Assembly: GCA_030537615.1 (NCBI GenBank)
Contig: JAUNVP010000019.1
Span: 1 to 47,271 of the forward strand
Direction: 5' to 3'
Source of the DNA: Actinomycetaceae bacterium
GTDB taxonomy: Bacteria > Actinomycetota > Actinomycetes > Actinomycetales > Actinomycetaceae
DNA length: 47,271 nt
This document shows, in pieces, positions 14,480 through 22,171 of the stretch; position 1 is the stretch's first letter; each line of letters starts with the position of its first letter. Below the pieces are notes generated by a model that saw nothing but the letters and a program-made list of their open reading frames with translations, did not search any database and was not told where the DNA came from. The position numbers were made by a program, and so were the translations under genes.

Positions 14480-14507
14480 TTGAACGATGTTTGCGTGTTT
14501 GTAAAAT
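14480..14507 (+). promoter_or_regulatory. Promoter of the bacteriocin operon
   Basis: -35 TTGAAC (14480-14485), 16-base spacer, -10 TAAAAT (14502-14507). About 35 bases of leader separate it from ATG 14549, which has GGAGGA upstream. Confidence 0.6.
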
Positions 14508-14548
14508 TGAAATGTCGTTTACATCAATGACGATTGGAGGACACAACG

Positions 14549-14890
14549 ATGAGAATTAACAAAACAATCTCGATTATTGCGCTCAGCTTAATGCTGGCTT
14601 CGGGCGGAATGAACATTGCGGTAGCGGGTAATCATGCATCAGGTGTGACTGGCTCTGTTGCCCGCTCAATAGGCACGGTGATTTATTCATCAGATACAGC
14701 TGCAGACAATCACGCTAGTAGAGCTAACTGGAACGCGGTAGGTGGAACGTCGGGTGGTCTGACTAATCATTCAGGTGCAGGCAGTACTGTCAGTCGTAAT
14801 ACGGGTGAGAATATTTCTGCTGTTCAGGCTTGTCGCGCTGAGACTTTTCCCCGCCCAATGACATGTTCCGGTTGGAACAACTGGTACTAA
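14549..14890 (+). CDS. Lactococcin-972-type bacteriocin precursor
   Basis: A 113-residue secreted peptide. The signal peptide spans about residues 1-27 (hydrophobic core IIALSLMLASGG, cleavage after AVA). The mature part of about 86 residues is Gly/Ser/Asn/His-rich with recurring NHAS/NHSG motifs, has two Cys (QAC and MTC near the end) and finishes in GWNNWY. Length, export by signal peptide, aromatic C-terminus and, above all, the two downstream genes match the lactococcin 972 operon. Lactococcin 972 itself has no Cys and blocks septum synthesis by binding lipid II; the Cys pair here suggests a divergent member. ATG 14549 is chosen for its GGAGGA ribosome site; the TTG at 14534 is rejected. 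Confidence 0.65.
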   Translation: MRINKTISIIALSLMLASGGMNIAVAGNHASGVTGSVARSIGTVIYSSDTAADNHASRANWNAVGGTSGGLTNHSGAGSTVSRNTGENISAVQACRAETFPRPMTCSGWNNWY

Positions 14891-14894
14891 CTCG

Positions 14895-17120
14895 ATGACA
14901 AGTCATTTCAAATTACACTTGTCGGTCGGAAACACGGTAAGGATCGCCACAGTGTCTGTTCTTACCGTGTTTTCGGTGCTTGCTGTCGGATGGAGTTTGA
15001 TTGCGATTGAGGCGCGCAGTGATTTCCTAAACGATTCACTTGGGATCAAAGATCTTGATACTTCCGATAGCTCTAAAGTTGAAATTGCCTCTATCCTTCA
15101 GTTCGTCCAACCACGCGATGAAGGAGTGAAAGTTCTTATTGCTGAGCCCCTAGTAGAGGGGGTTAGCGCTCCTTTCGGATTGGACGCATGGCCACAACCG
15201 GGACACTTTTGGTTAAGTCCAGCGTTGAAAGATGACTTGGAGCTCCTGGAAGCCAGGTTTGGTGACTTTGACGGGTTCTTGGCTTCGCAGTCATTGCCAT
15301 CTGCGAACGAGTTACTCGTGTTCTATCGCCCACTCCCCGATCAGTTCACCGTGTTAGACAGTAGCGTTACCGATGGTAGTGAGCAGGGGCCGTTCCTTTC
15401 CCCGGGATGTTATCGGTGCGATAGTGGGGTGACTCCCAATTTCTTTTTAGATGATCGAGTGTCGATCTGGTCGCTACCGTTTCTTATTGCATTTACAGCA
15501 ATCGTACCTGCCTTAGTTCTTTTATTTATGGTGAGCAGGAAGACCTTAGATCACTACCGTCAATTCGCTATGGAAATGGAAGCACAAGGTGTTTCTCCAC
15601 AACGCTTAGGCACACTGTTGTTGAGGAGTTTCATCCCCGGGTGGGCGGCTGGTTCAGTGGCCGGCATGGTTGGAATGTGCCTTCTGTTTCTTACAGACGT
15701 TAAAGTGCCGTTTGCATCGTATGTACTGCGCGCGATTGATGCCAGGCGGCATCCGCTCATCCTTATTTCAACGTACCTAGCCGGGGTTATCCTTGCGTTG
15801 ATATGGATAAGCATCTCGATTCGGTTGTCGCAGAACTTTGGAAAAAATAGTCGCCTGTTCAATAGAGCTACCACTATTGTGGATTATATTCTCGCTGTTG
15901 CCGGGGTCGCGATACCTATAGGATGTTCGATTCAATATACTCGCCAATCCTATCTTGCAGTTTATGCGGAGGTTTCTGACGACGGGTTTTTATGGATGTG
16001 GGTAGGTTTGCTCGCTGCTATTGTATTGTCACCGTTTGTCGCCCGCGTAGCACTCAAAGTCTCAGGATCTGCCCTTAATGGTGCTGGCCGTTCGGTTGGG
16101 AGCGCGATCTTTGTCGTGGTGGGTCGGTATCTTGGGTATTCGCGTTCGAGTGAACGGATTGCCCAAGCTATGATGTCTCTGATTCTGCTCACGGCGGTCA
16201 CTATCACATACGCCTTAATCGGGTCGGTGCCTGCTACTCAAGCGCAGGAATTAATTAATCGTATTGATGGACGGTTTGTGCGGGTTGCATTGCCGGCAAC
16301 AACACAACAAGACCAGATAGACGCTTTCCAAAAGGCAGTAAGTCCGTTGAGAGTTGTCATCCTTGATGAAGGAATAGATCTTGATGCAGATGGTTCTTTC
16401 ACTCGCTACGAGGTGCTGTGGGGAGAAGCGACTCACTTGGAGGATTGGGGGGTAAGTGCGGGGAACAACGTTGTCGCACAGACGTTGCCGCATTTTCTTG
16501 GCTCAGTACTGATGCACCAAGATACAGACATTGAAGTGTTTAACGAGAGGCCAAACGGGCATGATCTGGAATACATGAATACTTCATTGGTAGTGTATTC
16601 CCCCGGTTTCGATCGCGTACCGCGCGGGGAGATAATCGATATTGCTACCGACAACTTCGGAGTGCTGGTCAATGTTTATGTCGGTGGAGAAGAATGGGTC
16701 GCTGGAGCTAACGCACTAGCTTCGCAGTTCCGCTGGTTGTACATATTCACTGCGATCGCAGCCCTCTTGCTTACGGTTGCTGTCTATGTCGCTAATGAAA
16801 GTGAAGCCGACTCTTTCTCGGAAGAGTTGAGGGCCATTTGTGAACTCAACGAAGCCAGAGGGGCGTTTTTGAAAATCTATGCGTTGAAAAACACTGCAAT
16901 AGCTGTGGTTGGGATTGGCATAAGTCTTGCGATTGCCTGGCTCTTTACTTTCGGAAAGACCACTCAACTAAGTGCAGTAGGTGGAATCAGCACAGTTCTA
17001 ACCACTTTAGGAATAGCGTTTGCTTTCATATTTGGAGCGCTAACAGTAACGAAGATACTTGATATGCGGCGCATGTGGGCGCAACCGAGGGAGAGAAAGA
17101 AAATTGATCTCACAATTTAA
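14895..17120 (+). CDS. Bacteriocin-associated integral membrane protein (immunity/export)
   Basis: A 741-residue polytopic protein, four bases after the precursor gene. A membrane helix at about residues 13-35 precedes a large extracellular domain (about 36-195), then helices near 195-217, 245-265, 290-310, 330-350, 370-390 and 430-450. A second external domain (about 455-610) and a helix cluster at about 615-635, 665-690 and 700-720 end the protein. The layout (one helix, outer domain, FtsX/MacB-like helix groups) matches the large membrane protein of lactococcin-972 loci, which gives immunity together with the partner ATPase. Confidence 0.75.
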   Translation: MTSHFKLHLSVGNTVRIATVSVLTVFSVLAVGWSLIAIEARSDFLNDSLGIKDLDTSDSSKVEIASILQFVQPRDEGVKVLIAEPLVEGVSAPFGLDAWPQPGHFWLSPALKDDLELLEARFGDFDGFLASQSLPSANELLVFYRPLPDQFTVLDSSVTDGSEQGPFLSPGCYRCDSGVTPNFFLDDRVSIWSLPFLIAFTAIVPALVLLFMVSRKTLDHYRQFAMEMEAQGVSPQRLGTLLLRSFIPGWAAGSVAGMVGMCLLFLTDVKVPFASYVLRAIDARRHPLILISTYLAGVILALIWISISIRLSQNFGKNSRLFNRATTIVDYILAVAGVAIPIGCSIQYTRQSYLAVYAEVSDDGFLWMWVGLLAAIVLSPFVARVALKVSGSALNGAGRSVGSAIFVVVGRYLGYSRSSERIAQAMMSLILLTAVTITYALIGSVPATQAQELINRIDGRFVRVALPATTQQDQIDAFQKAVSPLRVVILDEGIDLDADGSFTRYEVLWGEATHLEDWGVSAGNNVVAQTLPHFLGSVLMHQDTDIEVFNERPNGHDLEYMNTSLVVYSPGFDRVPRGEIIDIATDNFGVLVNVYVGGEEWVAGANALASQFRWLYIFTAIAALLLTVAVYVANESEADSFSEELRAICELNEARGAFLKIYALKNTAIAVVGIGISLAIAWLFTFGKTTQLSAVGGISTVLTTLGIAFAFIFGALTVTKILDMRRMWAQPRERKKIDLTI

Positions 17121-17784
17121 TGCACAACCAGTTATTGAGGTAATTGATCTGGAATGGTTCTACAAAAAGCACTGCGTATTCAAACAGGTCAATCTTACTG
17201 TTTTGCCAGGCGATCTCGTAGTGATACGAGGAGGATCGGGTGAGGGGAAAACAACGCTACTCAATTGCATACTTGGGTTGTTAATTCCTAAACATGGGAT
17301 CGTGAGGATAAGTGGGGTAGAAATCGCGAAACTTAACCGGGAAAAACGAGCCAGAGTTCGAAGACAACATATTGGTATCATGTTTCAGCAAGGCGGACTC
17401 TTATCTGGCCTGACTGCCGAAGAAAACGTTGCATTACCAACCTTGTTAAACAATCGGGATCAAAACGCGATTTCGAGAGCAGAGAGTCTTTTGAAAGAAA
17501 TGGCAGTACCAACAGGGCGAGACGTTGAAAGCCTTTCAGGAGGTGAGTACCAGCGAGTTGCGATGGCTCGCGCCCTTATTCATGAACCCGACGTCCTAGT
17601 AGCAGATGAACCAACGGCTTCGCTCGACCCTCGTCTGCGTGATCAAGTCTATGAAATGCTGAGAACGGCTACGCAAGAACGCCGGATGGGGACAATCATA
17701 GTTACGCATGACGAAAACGCTGAAAGATATGCAACCAAATCGTTCCACCTAATCAAAGGCGAATTGCGCCCCGCGACTAATTGA
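17104..17784 (+). CDS. ABC transporter ATPase of the bacteriocin locus
   Basis: A 226-residue nucleotide-binding protein of the MacB/LolD type. Walker A is GGSGEGKTT near residues 40-48, Q-loop FQQGG, signature LSGGEYQR near 143-150, Walker B VLVADEPTASLD, and the switch His in VTHDE. All motifs are intact. The TTG start at 17104 is chosen because GGGAGAGAAAG lies just upstream and the start overlaps the end of the membrane gene; a longer frame from 17059 has no ribosome site. It should energise the 741-residue partner for immunity or export. Confidence 0.88.
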   Translation: MISQFNAQPVIEVIDLEWFYKKHCVFKQVNLTVLPGDLVVIRGGSGEGKTTLLNCILGLLIPKHGIVRISGVEIAKLNREKRARVRRQHIGIMFQQGGLLSGLTAEENVALPTLLNNRDQNAISRAESLLKEMAVPTGRDVESLSGGEYQRVAMARALIHEPDVLVADEPTASLDPRLRDQVYEMLRTATQERRMGTIIVTHDENAERYATKSFHLIKGELRPATN

Positions 17785-17815
17785 ACTCGACTTAGTTCTC
17801 GCGAGGGGCAGTTTT
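17768..17815 (+). terminator. Terminator of the bacteriocin operon
   Basis: GCCCCGCGACTAA overlaps the last codons and pairs with TTAGTTCTCGCGAGGGGC (about 17792-17809) with small bulges, followed by GTTTT. The gap up to 18008 holds no other convincing signal. Confidence 0.65.
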
Positions 17816-18008
17816 GTCGAACATCGTTGCAACGAATTTCAACAGCGCAGGTAATGTCAATGCTCACCTTCGAGGTGCGAAACAAAATATAGAAATCGAC
17901 GTTGGTTTGGTAGTATCTTCAAGAGGTAACAACCGTGGAGTGTCCATTGTTCGTCCTTTGGTAAAATTCACCGCCATACATAAAAGTAAGAGATGGCTCA
18001 AGCTACTC

Positions 18009-18602
18009 TTAGAACGCCCACAGCGCAATGTGTTCGAGTTCGCTTTGACTGAAACCGACAGTATTCCAAATTGTCTTCCGCTGAATCTCGTTTGTCTTCG
18101 TGTTCGAACTGATCTGGTGCAGGGCGTAGACATGACCACGATCATAGGCGTTGAGTTCCCGCACAATTTCCTGAGCAGTTTCTTCGTCTCCGTTTACTCC
18201 CAGATACCCCCAGACCGAATCTCGCGATAGATTGGCATCCAGCTTAACCAAGACATATTTGCAGTCACTGTTTTCGCCATCCTTATGGTCATCGGAACGA
18301 ATCGCGAAGATACGGTCTGAACCATAAGTTTCACGCAAACCATTTAAGGTCATTTCACTTGTGAACGGGGTTGCCTCTGTCGTAACGATGTCCCAAAGGC
18401 CGGGACGGGAGAACGCGAAGCGAGATGTAGTATCTGGTGTGGCGCACGTCAGATGAATAGTGTCCTCTATTTCTGTTCGAACTAATACTTGCAAACATTG
18501 GGCTAAATCGCATGGAAGTTCGAAAGTGGTTTGTTTTGATCGCAGTTCGCTCATCAAATGCGATACAGCGGCAATACCTGTAAGGGTTGTCTGGTTGCTC
18601 AT
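18009..18602 (-). CDS. Hypothetical cargo protein (197 aa)
   Basis: A soluble, acidic 197-residue protein. The N-terminal half is helical (GIAAVSHLMSELRSKQTTFE), the middle contains strands (FAFSRPGLWDIVTTEATPF), and a GDEETAQEIVRELNAYDRGH helix follows near residue 138. No family or catalytic motif is recognised. AAGGAC lies before the ATG. It is the second gene of a two-gene minus-strand cassette headed by the long leader repeat copy A. The opposing plus-strand frame (17814-18230) is a shadow. Confidence 0.7.
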   Translation of the reverse strand: MSNQTTLTGIAAVSHLMSELRSKQTTFELPCDLAQCLQVLVRTEIEDTIHLTCATPDTTSRFAFSRPGLWDIVTTEATPFTSEMTLNGLRETYGSDRIFAIRSDDHKDGENSDCKYVLVKLDANLSRDSVWGYLGVNGDEETAQEIVRELNAYDRGHVYALHQISSNTKTNEIQRKTIWNTVGFSQSELEHIALWAF

Positions 18603-18677
18603 GTTTTGTCCTTAAAAGAGTTCAATAGTTTGTGACGCATGATGAGTGTGGGGCGATGCCCCACACTCAAGCGCTGG

Positions 18678-19214
18678 CTAGTCCCACCAAAGAAGCCAAC
18701 CTCGACGGTGCTGGCTCCAAGTTGGAGTAACGCGACGCAATTCGTCAGGGTTTAGTCGGGCGTTGTGTAGGTTGAGTTCCGATTTGAACTGTTGCCAAAG
18801 TTCCTCGGGTTTAGCGGAGCCGTCGTGAAGTTCGCGCGGAGTGTCTGCGTAGTAGATCAGTCCCTCGATGCTGATTCGTTCATCGCGGCGAGCGGGGCCG
18901 ATTGCGTAGCCGATAAGCTCAACGACGTCGGGGTTGTTAGCGCAGGCTTGTAGTAGAGCCTGGCATGTGGGTGCAAAATTCTGTCGATCGTCAAGATTAG
19001 CTTGAGGTAGCACTTTCAGAAGTTGGTTAACAACATTGCCAGTGAGTCCTTGAAAAGGCTCGTATTCCGACAAGACTTCTGAGCAAATCTGATCTGGGCT
19101 TAACCAAGGGCAAGGCACTCGATTAAGAAACGGTCGCAAAAGGTGCTTAATATTGCGCGCGGTTGTCCACCCACGCGGCCCGTAACACCCTGTCGAAGTA
19201 GAAATAGTGCTCAT
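18678..19214 (-). CDS. Hypothetical cargo protein (178 aa)
   Basis: A 178-residue protein starting MSTISTSTGCYGPRGWTT with Trp-rich ends (a GWLLWWD terminus) and a helical middle. No family is recognised. ATG 19214 with GAGAGGAC upstream is chosen over the frame from 19451, because the additional 79 residues are encoded by the duplicated leader repeat, which carries the same frame in front of an unrelated gene at 22119. It is the first gene of the cassette and probably regulated through that leader. Confidence 0.65.
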   Translation of the reverse strand: MSTISTSTGCYGPRGWTTARNIKHLLRPFLNRVPCPWLSPDQICSEVLSEYEPFQGLTGNVVNQLLKVLPQANLDDRQNFAPTCQALLQACANNPDVVELIGYAIGPARRDERISIEGLIYYADTPRELHDGSAKPEELWQQFKSELNLHNARLNPDELRRVTPTWSQHRRGWLLWWD

Positions 19215-19242
19215 AGTCTTGTCCTCTCTGTGACATGTAGCA

Positions 19243-19688
19243 GGTGTGGTGATGTTTGTTTTTGCCTGCTGGCGAATGGAATAGGGACAAGCGGTTAGCG
19301 ACAAAGCGCAACCCGTAGGGCGGTGCCCGACAGTCGTGGAATAAATAACGTAGTGGTTTATGCCGCGAAAGCTGGCGGGTGCTGGTGCCGTGGCACTTGC
19401 GTGTCGGAGCGCGCTTGGCACAATGGCATGCCAGCAGAAAAAACACCCCAAGAAACGACTGGGGCCACGCTAAAAGCGTGGCCCTCGATGTGGGTAGGAG
19501 CGCTCACGAATGTGGGCGCTCGATATAGAACGCGGGCATTAGGCAGCATGACGTCATGGTGATTGTGGGCAGCCGGTGGGTTTGCCCACTGTGGGCAACA
19601 CCAGGACACAACCGCCGCGTGTCCGTTGTCCACTATTGGGTAAACCCACCCCGCGCGATAGCGCGACACACGCCGCCCAACGGGCGGC
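19243..19688 (-). repeat. Duplicated leader module, copy A
   Basis: The segment 19243-19530 (288 bp) appears identical to 22172-22459, and 19531-19688 matches 22516-22673 with two differences near the start. It occupies the whole gap upstream of the gene at 19214 and contains the hairpins GGGCCACGC-TTTTA-GCGTGGCCC (minus strand) and GAGCGC/GCGCTC, plus the long-hairpin repeat. Frames crossing it on both strands are not credible genes. Confidence 0.9.
19575..19650. repeat. Long-hairpin repeat, copy A
   Basis: Outer arms GGTGGGTTTGCCCA and TGGGTAAACCCACC form 14 pairs (one G-T). Inside, GTGGGCAAC pairs with GTTGTCCAC, then a 4-base bulge ACCA, then GGACAC/GTGTCC closing a 9-base loop. A CGCGC-GATA-GCGCG hairpin and GCCGCCC-AAC-GGGCGGC follow. 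Confidence 0.85.
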
Positions 19689-19707
19689 ACCTGGTCAATG
19701 ATGAATG

Positions 19708-19965
19708 TCAGTGCTCTGCAAGGTTAAGAAGTCTGTTCACGCCTTCTTGGAAGTACGTGGAGTGAGTTATTTTGATTGTGTCAAGAGAGTCTGAACCGAT
19801 CAGCACAACGTCCATCCACGGTTGATCGACGTATTTTCTCTCCTGCTGAATGCACTCAGCGAACGCCGCAGTGTAATCGTCGCCGAAAGGGATAACGTGA
19901 ACTTGGCGGTTGTTCTTGCGGTCGTAAACGAACAAGAAGATTTGGTCTGTCTGCCTAGTGTCCAT
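19708..19965 (-). CDS. Small protein paired with the alarmone synthetase (candidate antitoxin)
   Basis: An 85-residue protein (MDTRQTDQIFLFVYDRKNNR start; acidic middle with DDYTAAFAECIQQE; ends TYFQEGVNRLLNLAEH). ATG 19965 is preceded by AGGAGG and lies inside the last codons of the RelA/SpoT-domain gene, which stops at 19955, so the two are coupled. No family is recognised. In toxSAS toxin-antitoxin systems the antitoxin is commonly a small gene overlapping or adjoining the synthetase, which is the basis for the suggestion; the sequence itself does not prove neutralisation. Confidence 0.65.
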   Translation of the reverse strand: MDTRQTDQIFLFVYDRKNNRQVHVIPFGDDYTAAFAECIQQERKYVDQPWMDVVLIGSDSLDTIKITHSTYFQEGVNRLLNLAEH

Positions 19966-20731
19966 CACTCCTCCTCTCCGATTGAGCGGTGCCAGTCCAG
20001 TAATCGTACAAATTGGTTGATCTACCACCGTGGTCGCTGAATGCCATTACCAGTTCGTCAAGTGTCTTTCTTATCTGCTCTATCCCTTGATCATATCCTG
20101 TTTGTAACCCAGATTGGCTGGTGGTTTTATCGGCTAGTAGCGCTGCATATTCTTGTAGAAGGTTGTGTAGCCGAGTATCGCCATCTTCTTTTAAGTTGAT
20201 GTGCACGACACTGCTAAGTGCTTCAGCTTGTTGTGCCCAGTCGTGCATCGATTCCGTGCGCAACTGGATTTCTAGAGGAAGCCCATGTCTAGTGATTTCG
20301 ATATGTAGTGCTCGATACCCTGACCGTCGGGGTTTGTTCACATAATCAATCTTGCGCGGTTCACAGTTCGCATAGAACTCAGATACGTAGTCGTTCAGTA
20401 GGTTGAGTTCAGCGAGTGAATCACCCTGTAATACGACCCGGCAACCGGCAATATCTCGCATACGCGCTAAGTTCATTTGCGGTTGTCGTTGGAGCTTGTC
20501 AACGATTGTGTCTTGCCGTTTGAGGCGGTAGGAGGTATTACCTAGAAGTTCTAAGTTGGTTAGAGCATTTCGCAAGTCATGGTGGGTAACTAGCATGTTC
20601 TGCACCATAGATCCGCGGTAAGTGTCGAGATCAGCTAGGGCGCGTTGGTACTCATCATGGGTGCATTGTTCACGGCTATAAGCTCTGATAATGCTACCGA
20701 TTTTCCGTATTCGCGTTTTGCTCAGTGACAT
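19955..20731 (-). CDS. RelA/SpoT-domain small alarmone synthetase (toxSAS-like)
   Basis: A 258-residue protein with only a (p)ppGpp-synthetase-type domain and no hydrolase, TGS or ACT domain. Motifs: RLKRQDTIVDKL (residues 69-80, ATP-binding basic stretch), RDIAGCRVV with the metal-binding D93, RRSGYRALHIEI (the G-loop Tyr at 139) and LEIQLRT with E154. These cover the catalytic set. An N-terminal helical part (1-60) and a C-terminal extension (about 180-258) flank it. ATG 20731 is preferred because GAGG lies upstream; the frame opens at 20761. Location in a mobile element and overlap with a small gene point to a toxic SAS or phage-defence role rather than housekeeping stringent response; pyrophosphorylation of tRNA or synthesis of (pp)pApp are known for relatives. 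Confidence 0.8.
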   Translation of the reverse strand: MSLSKTRIRKIGSIIRAYSREQCTHDEYQRALADLDTYRGSMVQNMLVTHHDLRNALTNLELLGNTSYRLKRQDTIVDKLQRQPQMNLARMRDIAGCRVVLQGDSLAELNLLNDYVSEFYANCEPRKIDYVNKPRRSGYRALHIEITRHGLPLEIQLRTESMHDWAQQAEALSSVVHINLKEDGDTRLHNLLQEYAALLADKTTSQSGLQTGYDQGIEQIRKTLDELVMAFSDHGGRSTNLYDYWTGTAQSERRSDGH

Positions 20732-20841
20732 GGGAACCTCGTGAAATAAAGCGTTACACACCTACCCACTGCAAGTGTAGGCATATCCAGTTGAGGAACA
20801 GTGGGGAGGACAAGGCGTGCTTGCCCTCCCCGCAGTGATGG

Positions 20842-21198
20842 TTATTCGGCTGGCGGTTCGGCGGCTTTTGGTGCGAAGCGGACGCTCCGCGCGACTTCTT
20901 TGGCTGTGATCGCCGTTTGTTGCACGGTGTAGCCCTCCGCAGTTTCATAGGGTTGTTGGGTGATTGAGCCGATCACTACAACCCTGTCGCCTTTGGATAG
21001 TGCGTCGTAGGCGTTGGCGGCGGCGTCATCCCACACAGTTACCGGCCACACCAAGGGCGTATCGTCTACCCACTCGCCGTTGTCGTTTTTCCGGCGGCGG
21101 TTTTCTAGTACCCGCATGTTGCATACGGCTTTGCCGGACGCGGTGTAGCGAAGCTCGGGGTCTTGGGCGATATTTCCGATGACGGTTACGGTTGTCAT
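20842..21198 (-). CDS. ssb: Single-stranded DNA-binding protein (element-encoded)
   Basis: A 118-residue OB-fold protein: MTTVTVIGNIAQDPELRYTA, RRKNDNGEWVDDT, VTVWDDAAANAYDALSKGDR and VVVIGSITQQPYE match SSB. It lacks the acidic DDDIPF-type tail through which housekeeping SSB recruits partner proteins, ending instead in KAAEPPAE; plasmid SSBs are often of this short form. ATG 21198 is chosen over the frame from 21270 because the SSB fold starts there and an AAAGGACAAG ribosome site precedes it. It sits between the 280-residue unknown gene and the alarmone synthetase on the minus strand. Confidence 0.9.
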   Translation of the reverse strand: MTTVTVIGNIAQDPELRYTASGKAVCNMRVLENRRRKNDNGEWVDDTPLVWPVTVWDDAAANAYDALSKGDRVVVIGSITQQPYETAEGYTVQQTAITAKEVARSVRFAPKAAEPPAE

Positions 21199-21276
21199 TT
21201 TTCTTGTCCTTTCAAGAATGAGTGTGCTTGGTTTGGTTAGTGTGTGCGGGACATTGACGGTCCCGCACACGGTGGT

Positions 21277-22119
21277 CTAATCGACTGCTGTTGGGGTTGG
21301 TTCCATAGGGCCAGTACCAACGATTTCTTGTGCGCCACTAGTGAGACACCTGTGAGTGATGGTGTTAGCTTCGGGGTCATAGATGCGGTCATGGGTATGT
21401 GTTACTGAACCGTCGTAGCGGTATCTGGCTTCGTCGTACTCGCATAGGCTTTCGCGGGTGAGCACGCCATTTGTGTAGGTGCGTTCGGTAACGTTGCGCG
21501 TGTAATACGGCTCGTAAATGACACTTTGAGAGTATTCTTTGTAGTGCTCGTCCCAGCGTGTCATTCCCTGGTATGTCCAGTGAACTGCCCTCACTCCATC
21601 ATCAGGCCGCGCCGCACGGAACTCGGTCTTCCACAACAAACCGTCGTGGCTGTAATAGTGAACGATATAGGCAAAGTCGTCATATCCTCGGTAGTGAAGG
21701 CGCTTCACGACGGTAGAGGAATCGTCTCCATCATCGGAAAAGCTGATTCCGATTGGTAGTGGACTACGATCAACGCCGTGCCATGTGCCCTCGTCTTTGA
21801 GCCATACGATCAAGCCCGGTATCTTTTGCGCGGTAGACGGGTCAAATAGCTCCCCGGTATCGCTGTCTCTAGCGTTATCGCCCCACGTTGTGAGTTGCAC
21901 ACATGAGGCAATAGTTTTACCGTCCGTGACTTCGAAATCGCGTATCCAGTAAATACCCTCATCATTGATACGGGCGCTATTGAGATCGCGATGTGTAAGT
22001 GCTTGGTCGAATTCCATTGTGAAAGTGTCGAACTCGGGCAGTTTAATGTTGAGCTGGTCAACTAACGGCTCAATCCACTGGTAGAACTCCCGATCTGTTA
22101 AATAAGACTGGCTTAGCAT
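21277..22119 (-). CDS. Hypothetical cargo protein (280 aa)
   Basis: A 280-residue acidic protein rich in Tyr, Trp and Asp. The second half (about residues 140-260) consists of short repeating strands of the kind HYYSHDGLLWKTEF, VIYEPYYTRNVTERTY, YRYDGSVTHTHDRIYD, suggesting a beta-sheet repeat fold like that of MORN or YD-type repeats. No signal peptide or membrane helix; no family is assigned. GGAGG lies 6 bases before ATG 22119. It is the first gene after leader copy B and is followed by ssb. Confidence 0.7.
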   Translation of the reverse strand: MLSQSYLTDREFYQWIEPLVDQLNIKLPEFDTFTMEFDQALTHRDLNSARINDEGIYWIRDFEVTDGKTIASCVQLTTWGDNARDSDTGELFDPSTAQKIPGLIVWLKDEGTWHGVDRSPLPIGISFSDDGDDSSTVVKRLHYRGYDDFAYIVHYYSHDGLLWKTEFRAARPDDGVRAVHWTYQGMTRWDEHYKEYSQSVIYEPYYTRNVTERTYTNGVLTRESLCEYDEARYRYDGSVTHTHDRIYDPEANTITHRCLTSGAQEIVGTGPMEPTPTAVD

Positions 22120-22171
22120 GTCCCCTCCTAAGAGTTGGTGTCGCTACCTACGTCGCGTGAGGTGCGCACAT

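Noticed and set aside
17814-18230. Plus-strand 138-codon frame after the bacteriocin operon
   Set aside because: Starts at the operon terminator, has no ribosome site and overlaps the better minus-strand gene 18009-18602.
19215-19690. Frames of 75-110 codons on both strands within the leader repeats
   Set aside because: The same frames precede different genes in the two copies, their ends differ, and they lack ribosome sites; the conservation is better explained by DNA or RNA structure.
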